Assembly (NCBI GenBank): GCA_018398765.1 | Contig: JAHBMJ010000343.1 | Location: forward strand, 15,001 to 43,071 | DNA from: Chromera velia | Lineage: Eukaryota > Sar > Chromeraceae | Reading direction: 5' to 3' | Length of the DNA stretch: 28,071 nucleotides | Shown here: positions 1 through 8,653 of the stretch, one piece after another | How the letters are laid out: each line of letters begins with the position of its first letter | How positions within the stretch are numbered: position 1 is the first letter of the stretch | The notes under the pieces: model-generated | Seen by the model: only the letters and a program-made list of their open reading frames with translations | Told to the model about the DNA's origin: nothing | The model's database searches: none | Translations under genes and position numbers: made by a program

Positions 1-619
1 GAAAGCTTGCATTGGGGCACGTAGCAAAACAAGATGTCGACTCACGATTGGGAGCAAGACGACCCTCTCCAATTTTATCTACCTCACCTACTTGACAGAA
101 TGAGACGGGGAAATAAACCCATGCAAAAAAAAAAAGAGACGGCTGAGGTTCCACCCAAAGTCTGCTCCCTATGCGAAGCGTAGAACAGCCTTGACTTCAA
201 CAAAGTGTGACCTGATCTGAGAATATTAGGAAACATGAGCGGTGAACAGTAAACACTTCATGGGCAGTGTGAAGAGAAAAATGCAGTGTGACTAGCTTAT
301 TAAAACCTTTGTCAAATCAGAGTTTATGTATGCTGTATCAATTCTACCGCGTGCGTGCGTCAAAATCGGATTCTGATCCAATTTTAAATCCCCTTGAAAG
401 CTTTGCGAGCCGCAGCGCGCGCGGCCGCCGCGGACTATTAATTATTTGGGGGGGTGCACGGACGCAGGCTTGCACTCGGTCACACACCATCATACGTGCA
501 GGCGCAATGCATTTTTTCTATAGCACTCGCTAACGATGATTCATAAACGTAAAAATGTACTTGCAGAATGTTTAAAACTCTTTATTTCTACTTTTTAACC
601 ACTGTTTACTGCCCAAACA
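1..619. other. Non-coding stretch, nothing recognised
   Basis: No reading frame here resembles a known family or shows a convincing splice pattern. There is a short A-run near 126-136 and a GC-rich patch near 411-432. Imperfect copies of a GGAGACCGTTTT motif appear just to the right (641-672), at the far end of the decayed oxygenase copy. Confidence 0.5.
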
Positions 620-1168
620 TGCCTGCGGGATAGGGTTATTTTGGAGACCGTTTTGGTGTTGGAGACCGTTTTAAAAAAATTTCCCTTCATTCCGTTTTGC
701 GGTACTGTTCGCACGGTCTTCACCTTCTTACCGTTTGCCTGCTTTTTTCATTCTTGTGTAGTCAGAAGGAAACTACAAAAGAGCCCCGTTGTCTTCAGAA
801 GAGTCCTCAACGTCGACATAATAGATCCCTGTCACTTCAGTGATGTGGTCATGGGGCGCCCCTACTGATGAGGACCCATCAATTTTCCCAAACAATCCTG
901 TTAACTCTAGATGTAGGAGATCGAGTTTTGTTCTCAAAGTCTTGTCTACGATGCTTTTCAGTTTGGGAAAAGACTAGAAAAGATATGAACTCCGTTGAGT
1001 TGTGGAGACCCGGAGGTGACCTCCAGGAATTTCTATTTGTCCATGGAGCATTTCACTTTCCTTCCTCAGCAGTCTGTTGAAGAAAGAGCAGGTCCTAGGG
1101 TATTCAACTATTTCAATCACGATTAAGATTTTATAGGTAAGATCATACAAAACATATAATAAAAACAT
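620..1168 (-). pseudogene. 2OG-Fe(II) oxygenase-like relic, copy B
   Basis: Read on the minus strand, this tract encodes pieces in the order expected for a small 2OG-Fe(II) oxygenase of the PF13759 type. A block containing SFPKLKSIVDKTL comes first, then GKIDGSSS, then GAPHDHITEVTGIYYVDV, then EDNGALL, and after a frameshift KTVRTVPQNGM. The same blocks in the same order occur on the plus strand at 3005-3616, so the two are paralogues. In-frame stops lie before SFPKLK (TAG, 974-976) and after GALL (TAG, near 725), and a frameshift is needed near 700-712. The C-terminal strand with the distal His and the Arg is not recognisable, because the sequence diverges after QNGM. I infer a dead gene. 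The family name rests on motif memory (an H-x-H then SGxYY-like block, and a late G-x-L-x-x-x-P strand seen only in copy A). Confidence 0.55.
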
Positions 1169-1379
1169 ATATTACATAAACATTTCAGGCTAAAGAAACG
1201 TGGTTCATCTTCTCATACTGGTTGCTAGCCTAGTTGCTAGCACACTAAATTAGGGGGGTCACGGACTCCTTAAAAAAAATTTGATAACACTGTGGAAGGT
1301 AAGACATCAATGAAGTCCAACTGATTGTTTGAATGTAATTAACCCTTTGTAAAGCTTGCTAGCAGTGAACTCTAGCCCT

Positions 1380-1526
1380 GTTTTTTCTTGCCTAGCGGTA
1401 CCTTTTGGCTACTTAGCGGTACCGTTGGGCTGCCTAGCGGTACCTTTTGCCTGCCTAGCAGTGTTCTTTGCCTGCCTAGCGGTCATCTTCGCCTGCCTAG
1501 CAGTTAGATTCAGCTGCCTAGCAGTT
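1380..1526. repeat. 21-bp repeat array, left arm
   Basis: About seven contiguous 21-bp units with the core GCCTGCCTAGCGGT (read on plus). They mirror the array at 2341-2487. Both strands stay open through the array, giving a CLAV heptad on one strand and a TARQ heptad on the other, so openness alone is no evidence of coding. Subterminal arrays of this kind are often transposase-binding sites; that role is inference here. Confidence 0.75.
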
Positions 1527-1902
1527 AGATTCAGTTGTTTAACAGTTGTATTTAGTTATTCTATAGTGTTTAGTAGTTGTAAAATAGTTCAAATATGTTA
1601 TAATAAGTATAAATGGGTTACGCATAGGTTACTCAATAAATTATTCGATTAATTTTGAATTATATTAAAAATTAAATGATATTCAAACGTATTTAACATA
1701 CAATTAGCATAATTCAAGGCTAATTACAATATATTCAGTCCTCTTTATCAGACTCGGAGTCACTTAAAACAGAAAAACTAGCAGAAGAAGAACTAGAGGA
1801 AGCTTTTTCATGATCACTAACATCTGGAAGATACACCTCCAACCCTGAAAAAAGTCTTCTTCTTCACTCAAGATCTCTGCCAAATAATGTAAGACACGCA
1901 TT

Positions 1903-2132
1903 AGTCTTGAGGAGTATGAATTGTTGTACAAGAATGTGGTCTTAACAAAAGGGTGCAAAATTTTGATGCGTGGCTTACATTATTTGGTAGAGATCTTAAG
2001 TGAAGAAGAAGACTTTTTTCAGGGTTGGAGGTGTATCTTCCAGATGTTAGCGATCATGAAAAAGCTTCCTCTGGTTCTTCTTCTGCTAGTTCTTCTGTTT
2101 TAAGTGACTCCGAGTCTGATAAAGAGGACTGA
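1903..2132 (+). pseudogene. C-terminal coding fragment with acidic Ser-rich tail
   Basis: Starting in the palindrome spacer, one frame reads SLEEYELLYKNVVLTKGCK and on to HYLVEILSEEEDF. After a frameshift at a run of six T (about 2015) it continues as SGLEVYLPDVSDHEKAS and ends with SDSESDKED and a stop at 2130-2132. The left arm carries a mirror copy of the part after the spacer, with the same frameshift and only a few substitutions. The frame runs on into the spacer only from the right arm, so the right arm is probably the original and the left arm an inverted duplicate. The fragment could be the end of a transposase, but I do not recognise the family. Confidence 0.45.
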
Positions 2133-2340
2133 ATATATTGTAATTAGCCTTGAATTATGCTAATTGTATGTTAAATACGTTTGAATGGCATTTAATTTTT
2201 AATATAATTCAAAATTAATCGAATAATTTATTGAGTAACCTATGCATAACCCATTTATACTTATTATAACATATTTTAACTATTTTACAACTACTAGACA
2301 CTATAGAATAACTAAATACAACTGTTAAACAACTGAATCT

Positions 2341-2487
2341 AACTGCTAGGCAGCTGAATCTAACTGCTAGGCAGGCGAAGATGACCGCTAGGCAGGCAAA
2401 GAACACTGCTAGGCAGGCAAAAGGTACCACTAGGCAGCCTAATGGTACCGCTAGGCAGCCAAAAAGTACCGCTAGGCAAGAAAAAAC
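2341..2487. repeat. 21-bp repeat array, right arm
   Basis: Seven contiguous units of 21 bp with the core ACYGCTAGGCAGGCAAAG. They mirror the array at 1380-1526. The core GCTAGGCA resembles the GCTAGC motif at both ends of the palindrome, which fits a binding-site role within one element. Confidence 0.75.
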
Positions 2488-2622
2488 AGGGTTAGAGTTC
2501 ACTGCTAGCAAGCCTTACAAAGGGTTAATTACATTCAAATAATCAGTTGGCTCTTCAATGTTGACCTACTCCAAAGGGGTCCGTGGCCCCCCTATTTTAG
2601 TGTGCTAGCAACCAGTGTGAGT

Positions 2623-3004
2623 TAAAAAGCTTAAATCTGGTGAAATTAAGTGTAATTATGGGAAAAAATAATCATATACCCCCCCTTTTGTGGTATGTCT
2701 CTTATAACTGATTACGAATTACGAGATTATGGCATCTTTTCGCATGCCCGGGGCAAGTGGAGTGGTTTTTGCCCCCCCTTCTATATAGGAGACCGGCGCT
2801 TTTCCGCAAAAAACTCGTTCTCATAATTGGTAAGGAGTTAGAAGCTGAAACTTTGTGTAAGAAGACGTTGTAACGATAGAAAAAGAACTATGGAACAGAT
2901 TTTTTATATCATTTCTAGAAATATAGGCTGCCATACAATTTTTTTGATTTTTCGGCTTGTGACACTGTGCTTCATTCTGGTCTGGAGCTGCACGGTTGTC
3001 GGTG
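2623..3004. other. Spacer between palindrome and oxygenase copy A
   Basis: No gene recognised. It contains C-runs near 2680 and 2774, a CTATATAGG motif near 2782-2790 that could act as a TATA element for the plus-strand copy A, and AT-rich flanks. Any promoter role is a guess. Confidence 0.3.
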
Positions 3005-3616
3005 ATGTTTCCAGTAGATGAGTCTCTGCGCAGTCAGTTGAGAGAGGACCTTCTCCATCTCTGTGAAACCTCAGATCCAGGCAAGTGGGCCTGTTCATGG
3101 TATAATACGGAGTTATGGAAAACGGAGGGATATGGATTACATCAATTGAAGCAATTCCCTTCATTTCGGAAGTTGAAGGAAGTGATTAGCCTCGTGCTCA
3201 GCAAGTTGAAAAAGCTCCAACATCCTGATCAGAAAGTGACGATGATGTTCAGGAAGATTGACGGTTCACAGTCATGAGGGGAGCCTCACGTGCATTCGGT
3301 AGAACTGACCGGAATTTTCTACATCGATGCTGGTGATTTGTCTGAAAACAACAGTGCATTATTGGTCTACCCTCCTGATCAGAAAAAAGAGGGGAAGTAT
3401 AAGGGGACGGGAAAGACCCTGAAAACTGTACTACAAAACGGGATGCTTCTCCTTTGGCCAGCCTCGTTGTTTTATCAGATGCCGAGCTACACATCCAACC
3501 GTCTACGCATATCAATCGTTTTCTTTATAAGCTTACAAAGAGAAGGCGGTGTCGCAAAGTTAAAGGGCACCAAGAAAGTTGGGGGCAATGGGAGTGCGGT
3601 AAGTGGGCAGGAATAA
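3005..3616 (+). pseudogene. 2OG-Fe(II) oxygenase-like relic, copy A
   Basis: A frame opens at the ATG at 3005 (MFPVDESLRSQL) and runs through FPSFRKLKEVISLVL and FRKIDGSQS to a TGA at 3275-3277. It then resumes in the same frame as GEPHVHSVELTGIFYIDAG, SENNSALLVYPPDQ, LKTVLQNGMLLLWPASLFYQM and NRLRISIVFFISL, ending at 3614-3616. The order matches small 2OG-Fe(II) oxygenases of the PF13759 type: an early helical part, a His-rich metal-binding strand, then a late strand that normally reads FPSxLxHxV followed by RISISFN. Here the expected distal His is Tyr (LFYQM), while the 2OG-contacting Arg region (RLRISI) is kept. The TGA and the missing His argue for loss of function. The minus-strand paralogue has Val where this copy has TGA, so a recoded Trp is unlikely. 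An intron hiding the stop cannot be excluded. Confidence 0.55.
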
Positions 3617-4070
3617 AAAACGACAGAGCCCAGCAGTTTGCCTGACACTGCAGGAGAGAGAGAAAAAGAAAAGTTCGACGTCAGGGAGTTCTGATGGACA
3701 GACAGACCGACCGTCTCAGTCACCTTTCCGGTTCCTCTGTAACGTCTCTGGCTGATAATGGGTCTTCTGTCCGTCTTTCCATCTGCCACTGGTATTCCTT
3801 TAGGATGCAGGAGAGAGGATTCGTATCTCACAGGATGAAGCTGAAAATTTGAGTACATGAACGTAGCAGGTAAGAATGCACTAGCTGCATCAAAGTAAAC
3901 CCAGCAGTTCCAGTTGTCTTTCAAACAGAAAGAGAAGAAAGAATAAAGGTAGACCGTACACCGAAGGGCACCCCAAAGGTAGGCATCTGAAAAGTCTCTC
4001 CTAACGGCTCCTTATCAGAATTAAGCACACCTAATTCCACCGGATTTCACCCCTCAAGGCACGTCTTTTG
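3617..4070. other. Non-coding stretch, nothing recognised
   Basis: Short open frames exist on both strands, but none has a recognisable domain or motif. The sequence is mixed in composition with a small GACAGACAGACCGACC repeat near 3698. Confidence 0.4.
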
Positions 4071-4078
4071 ACCAATTG

Positions 4079-4278
4079 ATCGATGCATAGGGGCATCGAT
4101 TGAACGGCACCACCGCACTAAAGCCGAATGAGTGCTTTCCTCCAAGAGAGGGCCTGACTGTATACTGCTCATCAGTATACACTTTTACTTTCCCACCCAA
4201 GCTGTTCAGCTGAGTAATACAGCCCGAGTTGCGTGGCCACCACCATCTACCAAGTCAGTGGCAGCGGCTACCACTGAC
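4079..4278. other. Cluster of six short perfect hairpins
   Basis: Six perfect stems follow one another in 200 bp: ATCGATGC/GCATCGAT (4079-4100, 6-nt loop), GCACT/AGTGC (4115-4135), CCTC/GAGG (4139-4151), GTATACTG/CAGTATAC (4160-4180, 5-nt loop), AGCTG/CAGCT (4200-4211) and GTCAGTGG/CCACTGAC (4254-4278, 9-nt loop). No protein frame crosses the region. It could be a structured non-coding RNA on either strand or the wreck of a small palindromic element. I recognise no snRNA, SRP RNA, RNase P RNA or tRNA. Confidence 0.5.
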
Positions 4279-4299
4279 CAAGACTAAGTGTCAACGGAG

Positions 4300-5324
4300 A
4301 TCAAACCAATGCATGAATCGTTTTATATTATTACAACTTTATTGTGCTGATCGATGTGAATTCATGCAATTTAATTGCTGAACCCTTGGCTGTGCTCTTT
4401 ATTTATTGCTTAAAGATCAATTCAATAGTATTTGGCTTGCTTGAAACAATTGATCATTGTTGTTTAATAAGTTTTTAAACTCTAGCTATACACTGTCCTA
4501 ATTTGGTCCCTAGCTAGGTCTCTAAAGCTTAGACTATGGGGCCCATGCCTAGGCCTATGCGGACTACATTTAGGCCAGCATTAGCCAGCATTCAAGAATT
4601 AGGATTTCGGAGAACAATTAAAGTTATAATTTTCTAAATATAAACCAATTAAAATTAAAAAAACCCTCGAATGTGTGAGCAATTTACGATCTGCATGGTT
4701 TAGACAGGTCATATATTAGTAACAAATTACGAATCGTAATCAAATTATCAGAAGTATATGTAAACTTGCATATTTTTAGAAATTTAGCTTACAGTAACGC
4801 AGTTAAATTCAAGTTGGTGGAGTTATAGAACATTCATTTTCTGGACAACGTTTATAAAACATCAAATTTGCATACATATACACGTATGTTGCGATTATAT
4901 AAGCTATAGTATATAAGCATACAAAAAGTTGACAAAAAAAAAATGCTAGCTGAACTAACATTTTTTTGAGACTTGAAGTCTGATCAAGTTTACTCAGCGG
5001 CTAATAATATGTTGAATGAGGTCTGAGGCTCCTAGATTGACGTATTAATTAGTTTGATATATAATTGATTTACGTAATTTATCTTGGCGCTTAATTTACG
5101 CACTAGTTCATGCATGGATGCACATATTTTTCTCAGAAAACAAAAAAAGATTGATAGAGCAATCAAGGCAATTTGAATCCAGATTGAAGAAACATATATA
5201 GTGCGACGGCATCAAATAATATGAAATGACTACGTACTTTATGCAATGATAGTCTGTTCTTTTTGCGCCCTGCAAAGTTTGCACACCAGTCATACACCAA
5301 AGTGGTTCAAGGTGGATACGCGGA
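4300..5324. other. AT-rich non-coding tract
   Basis: Stops are dense in all frames. Composition is clearly more AT-rich than in the gene-bearing parts, especially 4600-5260. A GC-richer island near 4530-4580 contains GGCCCATGCCTAGGCC. No gene or element ends could be defined. Confidence 0.5.
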
Positions 5325-5325
5325 C

Positions 5326-5362
<37 letters not shown>

Positions 5363-5367
5363 TGTGA

Positions 5368-5400
<33 letters not shown>
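5325..5400. repeat. GA/GT microsatellite
   Basis: Mostly (GA)n with a (GT)n block in the middle. It directly precedes the duplicated 3' end of the dioxygenase gene. Confidence 0.95.
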
Positions 5401-5542
5401 TCACAAGGCATAGGAGATGTCAGGGCTCCACTGAAATCCTGTGGGACCAGAGTACCAAACCCCGTCCTGGTTGAAGGGGTTGGGGCCCTCGATGTCGAGA
5501 GTCAAGTCATCTTGGAGACCCGGAATTGCATTTGTGGTCGGG
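5401..5542 (-). pseudogene. Duplicated 3' end of the TauD-like dioxygenase gene
   Basis: These 142 bp match 5651-5792, the last 142 bp of the dioxygenase gene including its stop. I see two substitutions, near 5411 (T for C) and 5432 (T for C). The copy lies between two GA microsatellites and stops at the N gap. It is either a real microsatellite-linked duplication or two alleles placed in tandem by the assembler. On its own it encodes only the C-terminal tail of the enzyme. Confidence 0.85.
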
Positions 5543-5571
5543 NNNNNNNNNNNNNNNNNNNNNNNNNNNNN
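5543..5571. other. Assembly gap (29 N)
   Basis: A run of N inside a GA-rich repeat. The true length is unknown, and the order of the two copies of the dioxygenase 3' end on either side should be treated with caution. Confidence 0.99.
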
Positions 5572-5613
<42 letters not shown>

Positions 5614-5615
5614 GT

Positions 5616-5650
<35 letters not shown>
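5572..5650. repeat. GA microsatellite
   Basis: A (GA)n tract with a short GAGT-rich interruption. It abuts the stop codon of the dioxygenase gene, so the 3' UTR of that gene begins in this repeat. Confidence 0.95.
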
Positions 5651-5653
<3 letters not shown>

Positions 5654-6835
5654 CAAGGCACAGGAGATGTCAGGGCTCCACCGAAATCCTGTGGGACCAG
5701 AGTACCAAACCCCGTCCTGGTTGAAGGGGTTGGGGCCCTCGATGTCGAGAGTCAAGTCATCTTGGAGACCCGGAATTGCATTTGTGGTCGGGTCCACGGG
5801 AAACGTTCCCTTGACGGTGGTACGGTGAAGGATTCTGAGGTCGGGTCTGTGTGACTCAGGGAGGGAGCGTTTCGATGTCGCTCGTGTGTGAGCAGAGGCG
5901 TCTGCTTTGTGGGAGACTGCTAGATTGTCCGTGATCAGAAAATCTCCCGTCTTCCAATTGAACTTTGTCGAGACGTCAGGATGTGATACAAGCTCGATGT
6001 AACGCTTGCACACGGCAGTTAGCTCCTCCTTTGTGAGCAGTCTCATGTTGCTTGTGTCTAAAATGGCCCCCAAGACAATGAGGTACAGGAAGAGATGTTT
6101 CCTTCCGGTCATCGGGTGTGTGAACACGAGGGGGTGCACCACTCCTCTTCTGTTAGTAATGAACACCAAATTCTTCCATCTGATCTTTTCTTCCTCTGTC
6201 AGAAGGTCGTAGGCCTTTGAGGTTAAGGCAAAGTGCGTACCCCCCCTGAAGGTTTTTGAAGGAGCCTTGACCATGTAATAGGTGACGTGGGAATAAGGGA
6301 CACGGTGGAATCCGCCGTCGTTGTGCCAGGTGGCCCCCGCCCCGTTCATCCCTTCGGATCGGTCGTTGGAAAGGCGAAGGATGTGCTCATTTGGGGCCTT
6401 CGGGTGGATTAAGTGACTTCCTGTCATCTCTCTTCCCCCAAAATATTCCGAAATTTGCACCTGCTCGTCTCCCGACAGAGTCTGGTTGCGGAAGAGAAGA
6501 GCACCGACGGTCGCCATGTAATCCTCCAAGGCCTTCAGCGTCTCCTCTGACGGCCTCTGCCTGAGGTCTAGGCCAGAAACTTCGGCTCCGACCGGGTGCA
6601 GAGGTTTGACTGTGAAGGTTTCGCTCCCGATTGTGTGTGTGAACGTCTCACCAACATCGGGACAAGTTGACGGGGAGGGCTCAGAGACGTCGACTGAAAG
6701 AGTGCCGGGGGGTGAATGGCAGACGCTCGAGCAGTCGGTAGGGATAATGAAAGCAAGGAGAAGGAAAGGCACAGACGATTTGATCATTCTGAGGGCAGCC
6801 AAAAACATGAGGCGAGATGAAAATTTGCGTGGCAA
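5651..6835 (-). CDS. TauD/TfdA-type 2OG-Fe(II) dioxygenase, secreted or ER-targeted
   Basis: A 394-residue uninterrupted frame. The family couples oxidation of a small substrate to decarboxylation of 2-oxoglutarate. The Fe-binding HxD is in ATWHNDGGFH (His171, Asp173), the distal His is in GDFLITDNLAVSHKA (His309), and the 2OG-binding Arg lies in LRILHRTT (about 334-338). The early VGAEVSGLDL and GALLFRNQTL blocks and HPMTGRKHLF are also typical. All ligands are present, so it should be active; the substrate cannot be told. An N-terminal hydrophobic stretch, SVPFLLLAFIIPTDCSS (21-37), looks like a signal peptide. Met17 (codon at 6787) would give a more classical signal and is an equally likely start. 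A secretory signal is unusual, as most family members are cytosolic. Length fits the family plus the signal and a tail. No intron is visible. The stop abuts a GA repeat, and the last 142 bp recur at 5401-5542. Confidence 0.88.
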
Positions 6836-7563
6836 AGGTCAGTCATTCCCCCTATCGCCTGGTTTCTCTCTCTGGGGGCTGTAATGAGACAATTAAGGGT
6901 GCACTCGATCCCTTTTGTGGAACTGTCACATCACACTTTCTGATTCAGGCAGCTGTGTGTTCTGACACTCTCCTGCGCACGTCAGTCCAGCTGCTCTTAC
7001 ATACATATATAGAGAAGGGCAATGATGCATGCAGCTAGGTATATAGTGACGAGATACACCCAACCAGTTGGGTGAGAGCCTCGGGGGGCCCTTTAGGGGT
7101 CCGCAAATTTCCCCCATCGGGGGCTTGGGCATGTCTTGTGCAGGTGCATGCATGCATGGGGCGGGGGCCACGGCAACGCGCATGCACGAAGTATGCTTTT
7201 AATTCGAGACCGCGCGAGCATACACTTGCAACTCCGTGCGAGTTACTTGAGGGGCACGCATGCATGTGCGAAGTAATTAAGGTATGTCCGATCGCGGCTC
7301 CGTGCGAGTTTCTTGAGGGGCATATTTTGGAATTCGGGTGACACCGTGAGATAGAAGCGACCCCCCCCCCTAAAAAATGAAAAGATACGTTATGCGAGTG
7401 CGTGCGATCTCAGGGCCTCTCGGCTGATCTCAGCAGAGCTGAGCTGCCCCCCGAGGCGACGCATTCATCCCCTCAGTGAGCACATTCCCATTTATCCATA
7501 CGCGGTAGTGGGCCCGACCGACTCACTCAGTGCCGGGATCTTTGGTGGGCCTGCGGGGGCTCG
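6836..7563. other. Upstream region of the dioxygenase gene; GC-rich, no gene seen
   Basis: This holds the promoter side of the minus-strand dioxygenase gene, but no core promoter can be called firmly; a TATATATG lies about 170-180 bp upstream. From 7050 on it is GC-rich with G- and C-runs and small palindromes such as ACCCAACCAGTTGGGT near 7048-7063. Open frames here have no recognisable domain. Confidence 0.4.
7232..7322. repeat. 25-bp direct repeat pair
   Basis: Two 25-bp copies at 7232-7256 and 7298-7322 (start CTCCGTGCGAGTT, end CTTGAGGGGCA) differ at one base and are 66 bp apart. The sequence between is GC-rich with GCATGCATG. No function is evident. Confidence 0.75.
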
Positions 7564-7757
7564 TATAAAATACCTTATGCAACGGCGTTGCATAAGAGGG
7601 CTGGAGGGGGGGGGGTTCTTATATAAAGGTGGTCCCTCTGGGCGCCGCCACATTCTAGCATGCAATACATACACGCCACCGCCTTATGCAACCGGCAAAT
7701 TGATGGCTTGGGGGGGGGGGGGGGGTTATGCAACGCCGTTGCATAAAGTATTTTGTA
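7564..7757. mobile_element. 194-bp TIR element (MITE) with nested palindromic ends
   Basis: The 32-bp ends (7564-7595 and 7726-7757) are inverted repeats with two mismatches. Each end starts at a TA and contains an inner palindrome, TTATGCAACG-N-CGTTGCATAA. A third partial copy, CTTATGCAAC, lies at 7683-7692. The element has no coding capacity and contains two long G-runs (7607-7616, 7711-7725). If the outer TA is the target duplication, this would be a Tc1/mariner-type non-autonomous element; that assignment is inference. Confidence 0.75.
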
Positions 7758-8282
7758 CAAGTCCCCCGCGCTATGTGGCTTGCAAGAACCATCTGCACGC
7801 AGGAGTCCACTTCGGCACCTCCGACAGTCACTTTGGCTACAAGTTTGGCATGAGAGAATTCTACTCAGTTCTCTAAAATATCCATTTCTTTCACCAAGGC
7901 ATTTTGTTTTGAACAAACGAGGCCCCCACCTACTACGGAAAGTTGCCGCCGGAAACTTGCAGTTCTTCTTGATATTCTCTCGTTCGATCATCCGTCTTCC
8001 CGTCTCCATCCCTGTTTCACTTCTCTTCACCAAATCAGGATATATCAGAGCAGGGGCGTTTTCATTTTCGTGTGCATTCGCTACTCAGTAATTCTCTTTC
8101 AAAATTGTCTGTACTTTTTCAAAAAGACCCACGAAAAGGAGATAAATCGGAGTGACACTGTTTTTCCGAGGCAGTACAGGCAAGCATATCGATAAGAGAT
8201 TCTCTCTCTTTCACTCCCTCCCTCCCTCTCTCCCTTCCCTCCTTCCTCCCTCCTTTCCTCCCCCCCCTTCTCTCTCTCTTTC

Positions 8283-8325
<43 letters not shown>

Positions 8326-8639
8326 ATGTGTGTGTGTGTGTGTGTGTGTATTTGTGTGTGTGTATGTGTGTATCTGTGTGTGCGCATGTGTGTTTGCCCC
8401 CATATGCATATGTCAGAGTGAGTTTTAGTTTAGTCTTGGTGAGCACAGAACTTCTAAAACGAACATTACACTGACCATTCACTGACAAAGATATTAAGTT
8501 CAGTAGAGACTTGCTAAAAACAATAAGTCTCTTTAGGAGGATCTAGCCGTTTCTCTATTACTAGGCATGCATGGCCCCGGTAACTGAGTCCGGAAAAGCA
8601 ACATAAATCAACTCCCCCCCTGCAGCTTACAAACAGGAA
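7758..8639. other. Non-coding stretch with CT and TG microsatellites
   Basis: No gene recognised. From about 8200 to 8395 it is a pyrimidine-rich tract: CCCT/CTTC-type repeats, then (CT)n, then (TG)n. The final part, near 8540-8612, may include the 3' LTR side of the copia relic, since a minus-strand polypurine run lies at 8613-8623, but no LTR pair was found. Confidence 0.5.
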
Positions 8640-8653
8640 GATGCACCGATTGG

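Larger units (their letters stand above)
1214..2622. repeat. 1.4-kb near-perfect palindrome (foldback-type element)
   Basis: The left arm (about 1214-1905) and right arm (about 1962-2622) are reverse complements with only scattered mismatches and small indels, around a spacer of about 56 bp. Matched landmarks fix the centre at about 1933.5: frames 1356-1652 and 2215-2511 mirror each other, as do 1764 and 2103. The outer ends share ACTGGTTGCTAGC followed by ACACTAAA and a run of G. The left end has an extra 12-bp CTAGTTGCTAGC copy. Each arm carries an array of 21-bp repeats and an AT-rich block. No clear target-site duplication is visible. Known foldback elements and inverted duplications of transposon ends look like this. 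The transcript would fold into a long dsRNA hairpin. Confidence 0.85.

Noticed and set aside
1380-1526. CRISPR-like array
   Set aside because: The 21-bp units are contiguous with no unique spacers, and the array has an inverted twin within a palindrome in eukaryotic DNA.
2311-2540. TARQ heptad frame resembling a histone-tail-like repeat
   Set aside because: Any 21-bp repeat without stops gives heptads in several frames; here the opposite strand is open too. There is no start codon, and the array mirrors in both arms as DNA.
3275-3277. TGA read as Trp (recoded) in oxygenase copy A
   Set aside because: The minus-strand paralogue has Val at the aligned position, and other genes in the window end normally at TGA. 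A plain nonsense mutation is simpler.
4153-4180. CTGATGAG on the minus strand, the core of a hammerhead ribozyme
   Set aside because: The motif lies in the loop of a simple perfect hairpin. The required stem II does not form before the downstream GAAA, so the three-way junction is absent.
5108-5661. Open frames of Ser-Leu or Arg-Glu repeats around the N gap
   Set aside because: They are translations of (GA)n/(CT)n microsatellites, not genes. The same applies to frames at 8119-8488, 13518-13751, 17584-18105 and 20175-20445.
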